Below are positions 1 through 10,169 of a stretch of DNA of 64,000 nt, in pieces. This DNA comes from Oscillospiraceae bacterium (GTDB lineage: Bacteria > Bacillota > Clostridia > Oscillospirales > Acutalibacteraceae), in the NCBI GenBank assembly GCA_015066635.1, contig SVOA01000004.1, forward strand, positions 1 to 64,000, in the 5' to 3' direction. Made by a program: the position numbers and the translations under genes. The notes under the pieces were generated by a model. The model searched no databases, had not been told where the DNA came from, and saw nothing but the letters and a program-made list of their open reading frames with translations. How positions within the stretch are numbered: position 1 is the first letter of the stretch; each line of letters begins with the position of its first letter.

Positions 1-2693
1 GCAATAATTCCCTTATCAACTGCCCACGCAACTGCCTTGCCGTAGTATGCGTTCATATCTACGTCTGTGAGTTTGCATGTGGTGTAGCTTGACAAATCTG
101 CCTTTGCAATATTTGCAAGTATTACAACAAAGTCCTGTCTCTGAAGCGGGTCTGTTGCGCCGAAGTTTCCGTTGCCGTAGCCGTTTATAAAGCCTCTCTT
201 TGCGCAGTACATTGCCGCGTCATAGAACCATGCGCCTTTCGGTACGTCGGGGAAATTCTTTTCCTCGCCGAGAGGAATAAATGTGATTTCGTTTTCTGTT
301 GCATATTCCTCTGCCTTTGTACCGGCATAACCGTAAATCCTGAAGCCGTCGAGTACAACGTCTTTGTCGAGTTCGCCGTCATAGAAGTAACCGAAAGCGC
401 CGTAACCTATAGTTGTAACGCTTGCGGGAATTTCAATTTCTCTTAATGATGTGCTTGCAAAGGCAAAGGCGCCGACGCTTGTAAGATTGTGTGGAAGTAT
501 TACAAAATCAAGTGCGCCGCAGAGGTTAAAGGCATTTACGCCTATTGAGGTTACGCTGTCTGCAATATCAACATCATAAACATTTGATTGGATAAATGCG
601 TCCTGACCGATATTGGTTACGCCGTCAAGAATTACAACCTTTTCAATATCAAAATATCTCCACGGAGAAATCAGAGCCTCGTTTGCGCCGGGTACCATAC
701 CGTAATCAGCCATTGCGCCGTTTCCTGAAACGGTAAGAGTCTTTGTGTCAGGGTCGTAAACCCAGTCGCAATCGCCCGTTTTGCCCGAAGTGAGCGGGAC
801 AAAGTCAATATTGTGCGCGTGCGCAAAATCCTCGGCAGCCGTCCTCGGATAGCCGTAAATGGTTTCGAGGTCGATATCAAGGTTGCCCTGCTCATCAAAG
901 AAGCCGAAAGCCATATCCGCGATGAAGGTAACGCTCTGCGGTATGGTTGCTGTTTTGAGCGAAGTGCAGTTATGGAAAACTGCCATACCGAGTTCTGTAA
1001 CCGACTCGGGAACGATAATGTGCTCAATGCCCTGACAGCTGTTGCCTGCAGCATACGCTATAAGTCTGGTGCCGTCCTTAACGGTAAATGTGCCCGTAAA
1101 ATCGGGGTTGATTCTTATAAGGCAGTTATCGACATAAATTCCGCCGTCCTCATAATTGTCGGGGTTAGCGGCAATAGCCGTATTGTCAATCGTCTGAGCG
1201 CCGATTTCGTTAACGCTCTCGGGTACGTTGAATTTCTCAAGCGAGGTACAGCCCGAGAAGGCAGAGAAGCCGATAATCTTAATGCCGTCGGGAATAATGA
1301 TTTCCTTTATAAAGTCAAGGTTTGCAAAGCAACAACCTTCGAGAGCCACAAGCTTATGTCCGTCTATTGCTGAGGGAACGGTAACAACCGAGTCCTGTCC
1401 CTTGTAGGAAGCGCCCCACGGAATTGATGAGGTCAGATATGCTGTGCCGTCCTCATAAAGACTGTACTCCCAAAGCCCGTCATTGCTTAAATAAACGGGG
1501 TTTTCCACAACCTCAACAAACAGCTCGTTGGTTAAAACCGTGGGTGTATCAGAGAAACTGAAGGTCGCAAAGGGATTTTCAATGTCAAAGCCTTCGGGGA
1601 GCTCATAAAGCGAATACGGAACTCTTGCTCTGGTGCCGATTTCCAAATCATCGGGAACGGTAATCTTCATACCGTACATACCGTTGAACCAATCATTGCT
1701 CTCAAAACCGAGTTGTTCATATTCGCCTTCTTCAACCAAAAAGCCCATACTTGTAAGACTGTCGTCAAAGTTAGCATCGGGAATACCGTAATTAAAGCCG
1801 TAAATCGGGCAGATACCGTGCTGCTCGTTTCTGTAGTCGGTAAGGAAGGAAACAAAGATGGTCTCTCCGGGGAACATTGTCAGCGTTTCGCCGTCAAAAT
1901 ACATAAAGTCGTTGCCGTCAACGGCGCAGATATATACCATGTAATCATCGAGCGAGATATAAACAACGGGAGGGAAGGTAAGTCCGGCAAAGGAAGCTAC
2001 GTTACCCTCAACACTGAGAATTCCCTGATATCCGTCAAGACCGAGCGCGTAAAGATTCATGGTGTTACTGTCAAAGCCCGATACGATTTCAAAGCTGACG
2101 TTATCAAAGTCGTCATAGCTGATGACAAAGGAACCGTCCTCTATAGTCGCGCCCGTTACGTTGATAACAACGGGATTGCCGCCGTTATTAAATGTTACGG
2201 TGTTGCCGTCAATTTCCGCATCCTCAAAAAAGATATAACAATTTCCGTCATTGGGACCGGGGACCGGTCCGGGTCCGCCTGCCGACTCAATGCTCAGATG
2301 GATATCGCCGTCGGGGAAGATGAGCTGTGAGAAATCAAGATAGCCGTTTCCGTCAACAGAGGGGTAATCCCTGTAATTGTTGATGCCGCAAACAACGAAG
2401 GTAAGGTTATCGCTGTCAAATTCCCCGTCAACTCTGATTTTAAGAGAATAAACATTCTCGCGGGGAATTGTAAGTGTGCCCGTATTAGGGTCTGCGTCTG
2501 CATTCTCAAAAATGAGATTAACGCTTCCCTGAGAGTCGGGGAACATCATGGTTGCGTTGTGTAAGTCCGTGAAATTACATCCGTCAAAGTAGAATGTAAT
2601 GTTTTCGTCTGCAAATACCGCTATTGACAAGCATGACAGCATCATGCAGACCGAAAGAATCACGGCAAGAACCGATTTGAAATTTCTTTTCAT
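1..2693 (-). CDS. Secreted surface protein with BspA-like LRR_5 repeats and C-terminal SLH domain(s); partial, runs off the left edge
   Basis: Start ATG at 2693 (cat 2691-2693), signal peptide MKRNFKSVLAVILSVCMMLSCLSIAVFA, frame open to the window edge. LRR_5 motifs such as CTSLEKFNVPESVNEIGAQTI and VTSIGVNAFNLCGALDFVILP; SLH-like FPDVPKGAWFYDAAMYCAKRGFINGYGNGNFGATDPLQRQDFVVILANI at the end. Missing from the ORF track because it has no stop in the window. Confidence 0.9.
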   Translation of the reverse strand, partial: MKRNFKSVLAVILSVCMMLSCLSIAVFADENITFYFDGCNFTDLHNATMMFPDSQGSVNLIFENADADPNTGTLTIPRENVYSLKIRVDGEFDSDNLTFVVCGINNYRDYPSVDGNGYLDFSQLIFPDGDIHLSIESAGGPGPVPGPNDGNCYIFFEDAEIDGNTVTFNNGGNPVVINVTGATIEDGSFVISYDDFDNVSFEIVSGFDSNTMNLYALGLDGYQGILSVEGNVASFAGLTFPPVVYISLDDYMVYICAVDGNDFMYFDGETLTMFPGETIFVSFLTDYRNEQHGICPIYGFNYGIPDANFDDSLTSMGFLVEEGEYEQLGFESNDWFNGMYGMKITVPDDLEIGTRARVPYSLYELPEGFDIENPFATFSFSDTPTVLTNELFVEVVENPVYLSNDGLWEYSLYEDGTAYLTSSIPWGASYKGQDSVVTVPSAIDGHKLVALEGCCFANLDFIKEIIIPDGIKIIGFSAFSGCTSLEKFNVPESVNEIGAQTIDNTAIAANPDNYEDGGIYVDNCLIRINPDFTGTFTVKDGTRLIAYAAGNSCQGIEHIIVPESVTELGMAVFHNCTSLKTATIPQSVTFIADMAFGFFDEQGNLDIDLETIYGYPRTAAEDFAHAHNIDFVPLTSGKTGDCDWVYDPDTKTLTVSGNGAMADYGMVPGANEALISPWRYFDIEKVVILDGVTNIGQDAFIQSNVYDVDIADSVTSIGVNAFNLCGALDFVILPHNLTSVGAFAFASTSLREIEIPASVTTIGYGAFGYFYDGELDKDVVLDGFRIYGYAGTKAEEYATENEITFIPLGEEKNFPDVPKGAWFYDAAMYCAKRGFINGYGNGNFGATDPLQRQDFVVILANIAKADLSSYTTCKLTDVDMNAYYGKAVAWAVDKGII

Positions 2694-2803
2694 TTAATCA
2701 TCTCCTTTTTTGTGTATAAAAAATGTATATAAATATACTAACTTCATAATAACATAATAAGAAATAAAAATAAAGAATTGAGCGTTTGGAAAAATAAACA
2801 AAA

Positions 2804-2861
2804 AACAGACCGTCAATAAGGGCAATACATACAAGAGACGTTTAGCCCTTTACGGTCTGTT
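2804..2861 (-). terminator. Intrinsic terminator-like inverted repeat
   Basis: AACAGACCGTCAATAAGGGC ... GCCCTTTACGGTCTGTT followed on the minus strand by an A/T-rich tract. Confidence 0.6.
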
Positions 2862-2864
2862 CTA

Positions 2865-3683
2865 TTATAAAACGAATTTCTCAATCGCTTGCGCCACTCC
2901 GTCCTCGGCATTGGTAAGAGCCGTGTATTTAGCGGTTTTTTTACACTCCTCGCAGGCGTTTCCCATAGCGAAGGACAGACCTGATATTTCAAGCATTTCA
3001 CGGTCGTTGAGTGCGTCGCCGAAGCTCATAATTTCGCTTAAATCATAACCCGTAACTCTGCACAGTCCCTCGAGCGCTGTGCCTTTGTTGACATCGGGCG
3101 CCGTAACCTCAAATTCGTTTGGCAGAGAGGATGTTATATGCAGGCTGTGCGATTTGAATTCTTTAACGAGCGCATGCTTCTGCGCTTCGTTTACAGAGTA
3201 CATTGCGATTATTTCCGCGCTTTTGCCTTTCATTTCTCTGCAAAGCGAGTCATATTCCTCAGAGCAGGAAACAAAGAGGTCAAGAAATTCTGCAGGCAGC
3301 AGGTCGCGGTTTTGGTAATGTTCGACCTTGTCCTTCTGCACAAGAATATGTCCGTCATAATAGCAGTTATAATAAATCGGCATATTCTCAAGCAGTTTTA
3401 AAACGCTTTGCGTTGCTTCGGGAGAAATGTGGTTTCTGTAAATATCTCTGCCTGCGTTCCTGTCGTAAACCGAGGCGCCGTTTGAATAGACAACATAGTC
3501 AATAAACGGAAGCTGCTGTATGACGTTTTTTGTGAAGCTGAGCGTCCTGCCCGTTGCTATGGCTATCTTAACGCCCTTGCCGTGTGCGGACATAAGAGCG
3601 TTATATGTGCGCGGGGTAACAGTGATATGGTCGGGCGCCATAAGCGTACCGTCAAGGTCGGTTGCAATAAGTTTTACTGACAT
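2865..3683 (-). CDS. Cof-type HAD-IIB family hydrolase
   Basis: 272 aa; DLDGTL motif near the N-terminus (IATDLDGTLMAPDHITVTPRTYNAL), C-terminal SFGDALNDREMLEISGLSFAMGNA. Confidence 0.93.
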   Translation of the reverse strand: MSVKLIATDLDGTLMAPDHITVTPRTYNALMSAHGKGVKIAIATGRTLSFTKNVIQQLPFIDYVVYSNGASVYDRNAGRDIYRNHISPEATQSVLKLLENMPIYYNCYYDGHILVQKDKVEHYQNRDLLPAEFLDLFVSCSEEYDSLCREMKGKSAEIIAMYSVNEAQKHALVKEFKSHSLHITSSLPNEFEVTAPDVNKGTALEGLCRVTGYDLSEIMSFGDALNDREMLEISGLSFAMGNACEECKKTAKYTALTNAEDGVAQAIEKFVL

Positions 3684-3685
3684 GG

Positions 3686-5092
3686 CTATACCTTGAGATT
3701 AAAGTAGTTCTTTGCGTTGCCGAAGGAAACATCCTCTACAAGTCCCGAAAGGAATTTGATGTTTTCGGGATACTTGCCCTCCTCAACCCAGTCGCCTATA
3801 AGTTCGCAGAGTATGCGCCTGAAATACTCGTGCCTCGGGTATGACAGGAAGCTTCTCGAGTCGGTAATCATACCGACAAATTTGCCGAGCACTCCGAGAT
3901 TTGCGAGTGCGGTCAGCTGAGCGCGCATACCGTCGTAGTTGTCATTGAACCACCAAGCGGAGCCGAACTGAATTTTGCCTGCCTGTTCGCTTGACTGGAA
4001 GTTGCCGAGCATAGTGCCGAGAACATAGTTGTCCTTGGGGTTGAGCGTGAAAAGTACGGTTTTGGGAAGTTTGCCGACTGCTTCAAGGCTGTCCATAAAT
4101 CTGGAAAGTCCCTCGGCTATCTGACAGTCGTTGATAGAGTCAAAGCCCGTGTCTGCGCCGAGTTTCTGAAACATACGCGAATTGTTGTTTCTCATTGCGC
4201 CTATGTGAAGTTCCATTACCCAGCCGCGGCTGTGATATTCGGCGGCAAGGAAACGCAGTAAATCGGTTCTGTATTTGTCTGTTTCATCCACCGTAAGCGG
4301 CTTGCCTGCAAGCGCCTTTTTGAATACGCTCTCAAGTTCTCTCGCGGTCGCCTCTGCAAACGGGATATAGGCAAGCGCCTGGTCGGAGGCACAGCAGCCC
4401 GTCTTGTCAAAGAATTCAATTCTCTCGGCGAGCGCCTTTTTGAGTTCGGAATAACTTGTGATTTCTCTGCTGACAGCCTTTTCGAGAGCCGCTACCCACG
4501 GATGAAAAGCGGGGGAGTCAATACCGAGAGCTTTATCGGGACGGAAGGCAGGCAGAACCTTGCATTTGAAAGATTTGTCGGCTTTCAGTTTCTTGTGGTA
4601 TTCAAGCGTATCTGCGGGGTCGTCGGTCGTGCAGACGCAGACGACATTTGACTTCTCTATGAGTTCTCTCGGAGTAAAGCCGCCCGCCTTGATTTTTTCG
4701 TTGCACTTTTTCCAAATACTCTCGGCAGTTTCGGGGGAGAGAGTTTCGGTAATGCCGAAATATCTCTGAAGCTCGAGATGGGTCCAGTGATAAAGCGGGT
4801 TGCCTATGCAGTAAGGCATAATCTCGGCGTATTTTAAGAATTTGTCATGGCCTGACTTTCTGCCCGTAATATAGTCCTCGGGTACGCCGCAGGAACGCAT
4901 GGCTCTCCATTTGTAATGGTCGCCTGCGAGCCATAACTGAGCTATATCCTTCGGCTTTTTGTTCTCGTATATTTCCTGCGGAGAAAGATGGCAGTGCCAG
5001 TCAAAAATCGGCGTTTTTTCCGCGCCTCTTTTGTATATCTCCTTTGCCGTTTTTGTGGTAAGCAAAAAGTCCTTGTCCATAAATTTTTTCAT
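3686..5092 (-). CDS. uxaC: Glucuronate isomerase
   Basis: 468 aa; UxaC hallmarks PIFDWHCHLSPQEIYENK, IAQLWLAGDHYKWRAMRSCGV and SFLSYPRHEYFRRILCELIGDW. Confidence 0.95.
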   Translation of the reverse strand: MKKFMDKDFLLTTKTAKEIYKRGAEKTPIFDWHCHLSPQEIYENKKPKDIAQLWLAGDHYKWRAMRSCGVPEDYITGRKSGHDKFLKYAEIMPYCIGNPLYHWTHLELQRYFGITETLSPETAESIWKKCNEKIKAGGFTPRELIEKSNVVCVCTTDDPADTLEYHKKLKADKSFKCKVLPAFRPDKALGIDSPAFHPWVAALEKAVSREITSYSELKKALAERIEFFDKTGCCASDQALAYIPFAEATARELESVFKKALAGKPLTVDETDKYRTDLLRFLAAEYHSRGWVMELHIGAMRNNNSRMFQKLGADTGFDSINDCQIAEGLSRFMDSLEAVGKLPKTVLFTLNPKDNYVLGTMLGNFQSSEQAGKIQFGSAWWFNDNYDGMRAQLTALANLGVLGKFVGMITDSRSFLSYPRHEYFRRILCELIGDWVEEGKYPENIKFLSGLVEDVSFGNAKNYFNLKV

Positions 5093-5213
5093 TTTACGGT
5101 ACCCCTCTGCATTAGTGATATATGAATAATTTTATCACAATAAAGGTGTGTCTGCAAGATTTTTAAAAAAAGAAAAGACCGGGACAAAACCTCGGCCTTT
5201 TATCCGTTTTAGG

Positions 5214-5519
5214 TTATCTGCTTAAAAGTAAATCGCTGTTTTCGATAACTCTGAGTGCCGCCTTGCAGCCGGGACAGTCGCAGTATCTGCCGCCGTTTGC
5301 CTTAACCTCTTTCATATGGTTGAGAATTTCCGCAGCTTTGACGGCACCGAACATACCCTGAGCCGTTTCCGAGCCGAAAAAGGATATGGTGCCTTCAATG
5401 TCGTTTATGTCATCCTTTGCCTCGGCTATGAGAGCTTCGGCGGCTTCTGTCTCGCCGTCCGTGCCGACAGCTTTAAGATAGTTTTCCGCCGCTGCTTTGA
5501 ATTCCGCGCAGGAACTCAT
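5214..5519 (-). CDS. Small conserved-looking protein with C-terminal CDCPGC motif
   Basis: 101 aa ORF, plausible start; cysteine cluster YCDCPGCKAALRVI. Confidence 0.6.
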   Translation of the reverse strand: MSSCAEFKAAAENYLKAVGTDGETEAAEALIAEAKDDINDIEGTISFFGSETAQGMFGAVKAAEILNHMKEVKANGGRYCDCPGCKAALRVIENSDLLLSR

Positions 5520-5590
5520 GGCACCTATAACTTCATTTGCAATTTCTTTTTTTTAATTCAACAGTTGACATTGTATTTCCTCCGTATATT

Positions 5591-8500
5591 TTATTCTTCG
5601 TCATCAAATGCACCTTCCTCGTAAAGTTCCATAAAGACCTTTACAACCTTTTCACTCAGCTGAGTGCCGGAACAGCGGTTAATTTCTCGTGCAACATCAT
5701 CCAGCTTCATCTTTTTGCGGTAAGGACGCGTCGAGTACATAGCGTCAAATGTGTCCGCAACCGCAATAATCTGAGCAACCTCGGGGATGTCCTCGCCGCT
5801 GAGTCCCGATGGATAGCCTCTGCCGTCCATTCTCTCGTGGTGGTAGCCCGCGCCCAGAGCCAGATCAGGAGCTATTGTGATGTCCTTTAAAATGTTGTTG
5901 CCTCTCTCGGAGTGGCTCTTCATTATGCCGTATTCCTCGTCGTCAAGTTTGCCGGGTTTATTGAGAATTGAGTCGGGAATACTGATTTTGCCTATGTCGT
6001 GGAGAAGGGCTATATTGTAAATTCTTTCGACCTCTTCCTTGGATTTGCCGAGCTTCCGGGCAAGGAGCGCAGTGTATTTTGCAACACGGAATGAGTGTCC
6101 GTTTGTATATGCGTCCTTCATATCTATACATTTTGCAAAGGCACTTGTCATCTCGTTTATAAGTTTTCTGTTCTCCTCCTGCTTCTTAATAAGCTTCGCC
6201 GTCTTTTTACGGAAGTACAGAGCAACTATGCCCGCAACGAGCATCAGGAAGAAAAGACAGACAAGAAGTATAAACCAGGTCTTTTCGTAAATCGCTTTAT
6301 CCTTTATTATTTTCAGCTCCGTGCTCTGCTTAATCTCGCCCGTGGTGCTGTCAAGAAGCGACAGACGGAAGGTATATGTGCCGCCGCGCAGATTTGTATA
6401 ACTCGCATAGGACATATCGTGCCTTGTGGTCTTAAACGGCTTGTCGTCAAAGCCTTCAAGGCAGTAACTCAGATGCGGATTTTTAAGAGCATAGGTGTAA
6501 GCGTTTGCGTAAATATTAAGTCGTTTGCAGTTTGAGGGGATGTGAATTTCCTTTAAATTCCCCGTTGATATATATGTATCGTCAGCCATAATAAAGGGAA
6601 TTGAAAGCTTCAAATTGGTGTTTTCCTCTGCGCCGTGAATTATATTGATACTGTTCACTCCCGAGGAGCAGGCCATATAGAGAGTGCCGTCATCGGCAAG
6701 ACAGCTGTAGGAATTAACGGTGGGGACATTTGAAAGTCCGCTTGAAATATCATACAGCGTATAGTCAATATTCTCGTTTTTGAACATTTCATCCTGCTTG
6801 ACGACATACACGCCGTTACTGCTGAGTATCCACATACAGCCGTCATTGTCAAAATAAATGTCATAGTTATTTGAATAGGGGAAATTGTGTACGGTCGTTA
6901 CCTTGCCGTCCTTGAGGAAGGCTATGGAATTGCTTGTAACTATCCAGTAGGCAGAGGCGTCGGGGCTCTTTTTAATACGCAGTATAACCTCCGAAGCAAG
7001 TCCGTCGTCAAGACCTATTCGGGAAACGCTTCCGTCTTTGACAATGTAAATTCCGTCGCCGTCGCTTCCGAGATAAATACTGCCGTCGGGACCCTCCTCG
7101 ATGCAGAGAATTTCAAGGTTTGTGATTCCTTCGTCTGCGTCATAAGTCGCAATTACTTTGCCGTCCTTTATCAGATTCAGTCCCGCATTTGTTGCAGCCG
7201 CAATACTGCCGTCGGAAAGCTCGGTAACCATTCTGACGCGGTTTGAGGCAAGACCGTTTGTGTCGTCAAAACCCGTCCAGCTGTCGCGTGCAGGGTTATA
7301 GCAGAGAAGTCCGTGTTCGCTGTATGTGCAAATCCACAGTCTGTCCGAAGAATCCTTTCTGATACAGCGTATTCTGTTACCGTCCAGCAACTCGGTAATC
7401 CTTTTATTCTTTACCTGATAATTGCTGTCGAGAACGATAATTCCCGTGTCGGTTCCTATATAAAGTTCATCATTGTATTTGCAGGTCGCATTGACAACTC
7501 TCGGGTCAAGATTTGCAAGCTTGAATATGTCGGAAAAGCTGTTGAGCGAAACCTTCAGAACGCCTTGACGGGAGGAACAGAACCAAAGGTTTTCCTCATA
7601 ATCTATCATCATTTTATCAACCGAATTTGTCATCGGGACATCAAGAATCGGGATAAAAACATCATTGTAAATAAAACCTATTCCGTTATCCGTGCAAAGC
7701 CATATCTGACCGTCAATTATTTTGATATCGTTAACTGTATTCTGCTCTTCAATTATATATGTCTTTAAGATTTTGATTTGGTTGCCGAGATTGCAGACAA
7801 TTACTTCTCCGCCCTGTGTTCCGATATAGAGGGTATCGGGATTCTCCGGATCGGGATAAACAGTGTTTACGGTATCGTGCCCGAGATTTGCAGAGCTGTA
7901 AAAAGCAGTTATCTTTTTATTCTCAAGCACAAAGAAACCGCCTGCAAGAGTAACTCCGTAGATTTTTCCGTCAGCGGCGCGCTTAAGCTCGCAGATGTAT
8001 TCCTTGTTTACCTGAGGCTCGTCAATAATATGAAGCTCAAGGCTGTCGGGGTCAATATATGCAAGTCCCTGAGTTGTTGCAACAATAATATTGCCTTTTG
8101 TATCCTCGGTTACGGAGCGCACCGATGAGGAAGCAAGCCCCTGCGCTTTGCCGTAGAAAGTAAATTTGTTGTTTTCCATTACGGCAACGCCGCTGTCATT
8201 GGTGCCCACCCAGAGGCGGTTTGAGGAGTCGGTAAACAGACAGGCAACGTTTGCAATACCTGTTGATGGGGGATAACGGTAAAATTCGTTGCCGTCATAG
8301 CGGATAAGTCCGCTGTAACCTCCTATCCATATAAGTCCGTCCGAGGACTGAACAACTGCATTCGCCTCGGATGTGGGAAGTCCGTTGGTACTGTCATACA
8401 GCACCGAGGAAAAGCCTATGCCCTTACCCGTGGTATCAATTTCCTCTATTGCCGAGCTGCCGAAGCCCAAGCCGAATACAGTCGAGGTAATAAGCATTAC

Positions 8501-8602
8501 AACCGCAAGCAAAACGGCTGTCTGCCGCACGGCGGGAATAAAGCCGACATAAGCGGAAGAATTTACCGAACCTTTTCTCCTTTTCATATTAACATCCCCC
8601 AA
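5591..8602 (-). CDS. Reg_prop beta-propeller / Y_Y_Y sensor with TM segment and C-terminal HD-GYP phosphodiesterase domain
   Basis: 1003 aa (start may be internal Met at 8587); repeated GLPTSEANAVVQSSDGLIWIGGYSGLIRYDG-type blades, TM WFILLVCLFFLMLVAGIVALYF, then LLHDIGKISIPDSIL and GYHHERMDGRGYPSGLSG typical of HD-GYP. Confidence 0.92.
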   Translation of the reverse strand: MGDVNMKRRKGSVNSSAYVGFIPAVRQTAVLLAVVMLITSTVFGLGFGSSAIEEIDTTGKGIGFSSVLYDSTNGLPTSEANAVVQSSDGLIWIGGYSGLIRYDGNEFYRYPPSTGIANVACLFTDSSNRLWVGTNDSGVAVMENNKFTFYGKAQGLASSSVRSVTEDTKGNIIVATTQGLAYIDPDSLELHIIDEPQVNKEYICELKRAADGKIYGVTLAGGFFVLENKKITAFYSSANLGHDTVNTVYPDPENPDTLYIGTQGGEVIVCNLGNQIKILKTYIIEEQNTVNDIKIIDGQIWLCTDNGIGFIYNDVFIPILDVPMTNSVDKMMIDYEENLWFCSSRQGVLKVSLNSFSDIFKLANLDPRVVNATCKYNDELYIGTDTGIIVLDSNYQVKNKRITELLDGNRIRCIRKDSSDRLWICTYSEHGLLCYNPARDSWTGFDDTNGLASNRVRMVTELSDGSIAAATNAGLNLIKDGKVIATYDADEGITNLEILCIEEGPDGSIYLGSDGDGIYIVKDGSVSRIGLDDGLASEVILRIKKSPDASAYWIVTSNSIAFLKDGKVTTVHNFPYSNNYDIYFDNDGCMWILSSNGVYVVKQDEMFKNENIDYTLYDISSGLSNVPTVNSYSCLADDGTLYMACSSGVNSINIIHGAEENTNLKLSIPFIMADDTYISTGNLKEIHIPSNCKRLNIYANAYTYALKNPHLSYCLEGFDDKPFKTTRHDMSYASYTNLRGGTYTFRLSLLDSTTGEIKQSTELKIIKDKAIYEKTWFILLVCLFFLMLVAGIVALYFRKKTAKLIKKQEENRKLINEMTSAFAKCIDMKDAYTNGHSFRVAKYTALLARKLGKSKEEVERIYNIALLHDIGKISIPDSILNKPGKLDDEEYGIMKSHSERGNNILKDITIAPDLALGAGYHHERMDGRGYPSGLSGEDIPEVAQIIAVADTFDAMYSTRPYRKKMKLDDVAREINRCSGTQLSEKVVKVFMELYEEGAFDDEE

Positions 8603-8696
8603 AACCTCATATTAGTTATATACATTTATAGTATATTATAATCGGGGAATAAAATCAAGGCGGCAATTTTGCTGTAAAAATGTTGCATTACAGCAC

Positions 8697-8747
8697 AAAA
8701 AGCATCTTTCCTAAAAGGACACTGTCCACAAGGAAGATGCTTTTCTT
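8697..8747 (-). terminator. Terminator-like nested palindrome downstream of the metallophosphoesterase gene
   Basis: AAAAAGCATCTTTCC ... GGAAGATGCTTTT with an inner palindrome GGACACTGTCC. Confidence 0.55.
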
Positions 8748-8748
8748 T

Positions 8749-9456
8749 TTACCCGTCTAAACGGTGCACCTTAAAGAGTACCGCAGTGTGCTTGCTGTCA
8801 ATTTCATCATCCAGATGAAAATGTCCGAAATACCAATGCCTGTAATTTGCTGTTTGCATTATCCATTCAAGGAAACCCGTAAGCTGTGCGTCCTGAAAAT
8901 GGAAATCCGTAAGCTGTGTTTCATAGCAAATGGGGTAGAAACCCATTTTTTTTATCAGCTTGCGCGGGGCAGTATGGGTTATAATACAGTCAACATTAAA
9001 GTCATGCTTTTTCAGATTTTCGGCAGCCTCACGAAACTCCTCATCGCTTGGAAGTTCTTCGTCCCAATATGAGCAGCCCGGTATCCTTGAACCGCGGTCA
9101 AGGCTGTAAGCTCCGCCCATTGTAAATATTTTTTTGCCTTCTATTTCAAAGACCTGACCTCTCATCAGATGAATGACGTTTTTTCTGATACGGTGTATCC
9201 TGCCCGAATGCCATATTTCCTCGGGATATGAGAAAATCGCCGGAAAGTTCTCGTGATTGCCGTCACAGAAGCAAATGGTGTACGGCTTTGTTTCAAGGTA
9301 GTCAAGAAATTCGTTTTCAAGAGGACTGTTTCTGAAAATATATCCGAAATCTCCGCAGATTATCAGAAAATCGTTTTCCGTCCAACTGCTGTCTCCCAGA
9401 TTATTCTCAATGAATCTGACCTGATCGCCGTGGGTGTCTCCCGTAATATAAATCAT
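8749..9456 (-). CDS. Calcineurin-like metallophosphoesterase
   Basis: 235 aa; MIYITGDTHGDQ, CGDFGYIF, CDGNHENF, ITHTAPRKLI, FGHFH. Confidence 0.9.
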   Translation of the reverse strand: MIYITGDTHGDQVRFIENNLGDSSWTENDFLIICGDFGYIFRNSPLENEFLDYLETKPYTICFCDGNHENFPAIFSYPEEIWHSGRIHRIRKNVIHLMRGQVFEIEGKKIFTMGGAYSLDRGSRIPGCSYWDEELPSDEEFREAAENLKKHDFNVDCIITHTAPRKLIKKMGFYPICYETQLTDFHFQDAQLTGFLEWIMQTANYRHWYFGHFHLDDEIDSKHTAVLFKVHRLDG

Positions 9457-10169
9457 AAACGGGTTTCTCCTTCTTTGTTTTCCGACTTTGATGCTTCGCT
9501 CTCCAGACTGTAGAGTACATCAAGCGCGCTTATGATTTCCTGCTTGCCTGTTTTTTCATGGTAATCAAGTTCATCAAGATAATATTGTCGGAGCTCCTTA
9601 TACTGCTTTGCAGTCATAATATCACGGTAGTTTGTGATTAAGGATAACAGTTCGTCCGCGGAGGCATAAACTTTTGCTTTACGGATGGCGTAGCGGAGCG
9701 CAAGCTTTTTAAAAAACAGCGGATAACAGCGATATGCCGTGTATGCCCCGACAACGAGCACGGCGGTAAGTAACGCCCAGTGGAAACCGAATTTCCACCA
9801 GGTAAAGTAAGCTTCAAGCTTTTTGACGGCGTAAAACAGATATGTTACGGGATAGTCATAATTATCGATATCAATATAGTAACGGTAATAGCAGTATTCC
9901 GCAACATACTGCACCGTATAAACAAGTACCGCGGCAAAGCCGATGCTGATTTTCTGCGACATGGGCTTTATACGGTCAAACACAAGCGACAGAATTGCCA
10001 GCATTACCGCAACATTCAGAATACAGCAATACTTCAGTACGGGATTATCTGTCCACAGATAACTGCTTGTATATTCCGTGAAGTAAAGACAAAGAATCTT
10101 TGCTGTTAATGAAAGCGCCGAAAAAAAGATAAGATTCCAGATTTTTACGGTTGTGTTTCCTGTTTTCAT
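9453..10169 (-). CDS. Multi-pass membrane protein of unknown function
   Basis: 238 aa with about four hydrophobic segments and a cytoplasmic C-terminal tail; overlaps the next gene by 4 nt and abuts the upstream gene. Confidence 0.8.
   Translation of the reverse strand: MKTGNTTVKIWNLIFFSALSLTAKILCLYFTEYTSSYLWTDNPVLKYCCILNVAVMLAILSLVFDRIKPMSQKISIGFAAVLVYTVQYVAEYCYYRYYIDIDNYDYPVTYLFYAVKKLEAYFTWWKFGFHWALLTAVLVVGAYTAYRCYPLFFKKLALRYAIRKAKVYASADELLSLITNYRDIMTAKQYKELRQYYLDELDYHEKTGKQEIISALDVLYSLESEASKSENKEGETRL

Noticed and set aside
813-2330. Plus-strand ORFs 813..1373 and 1713..2330
   Set aside because: Antisense to a clearly coding minus-strand LRR/SLH protein; Cys/Val/Ile-rich composition typical of shadow ORFs.
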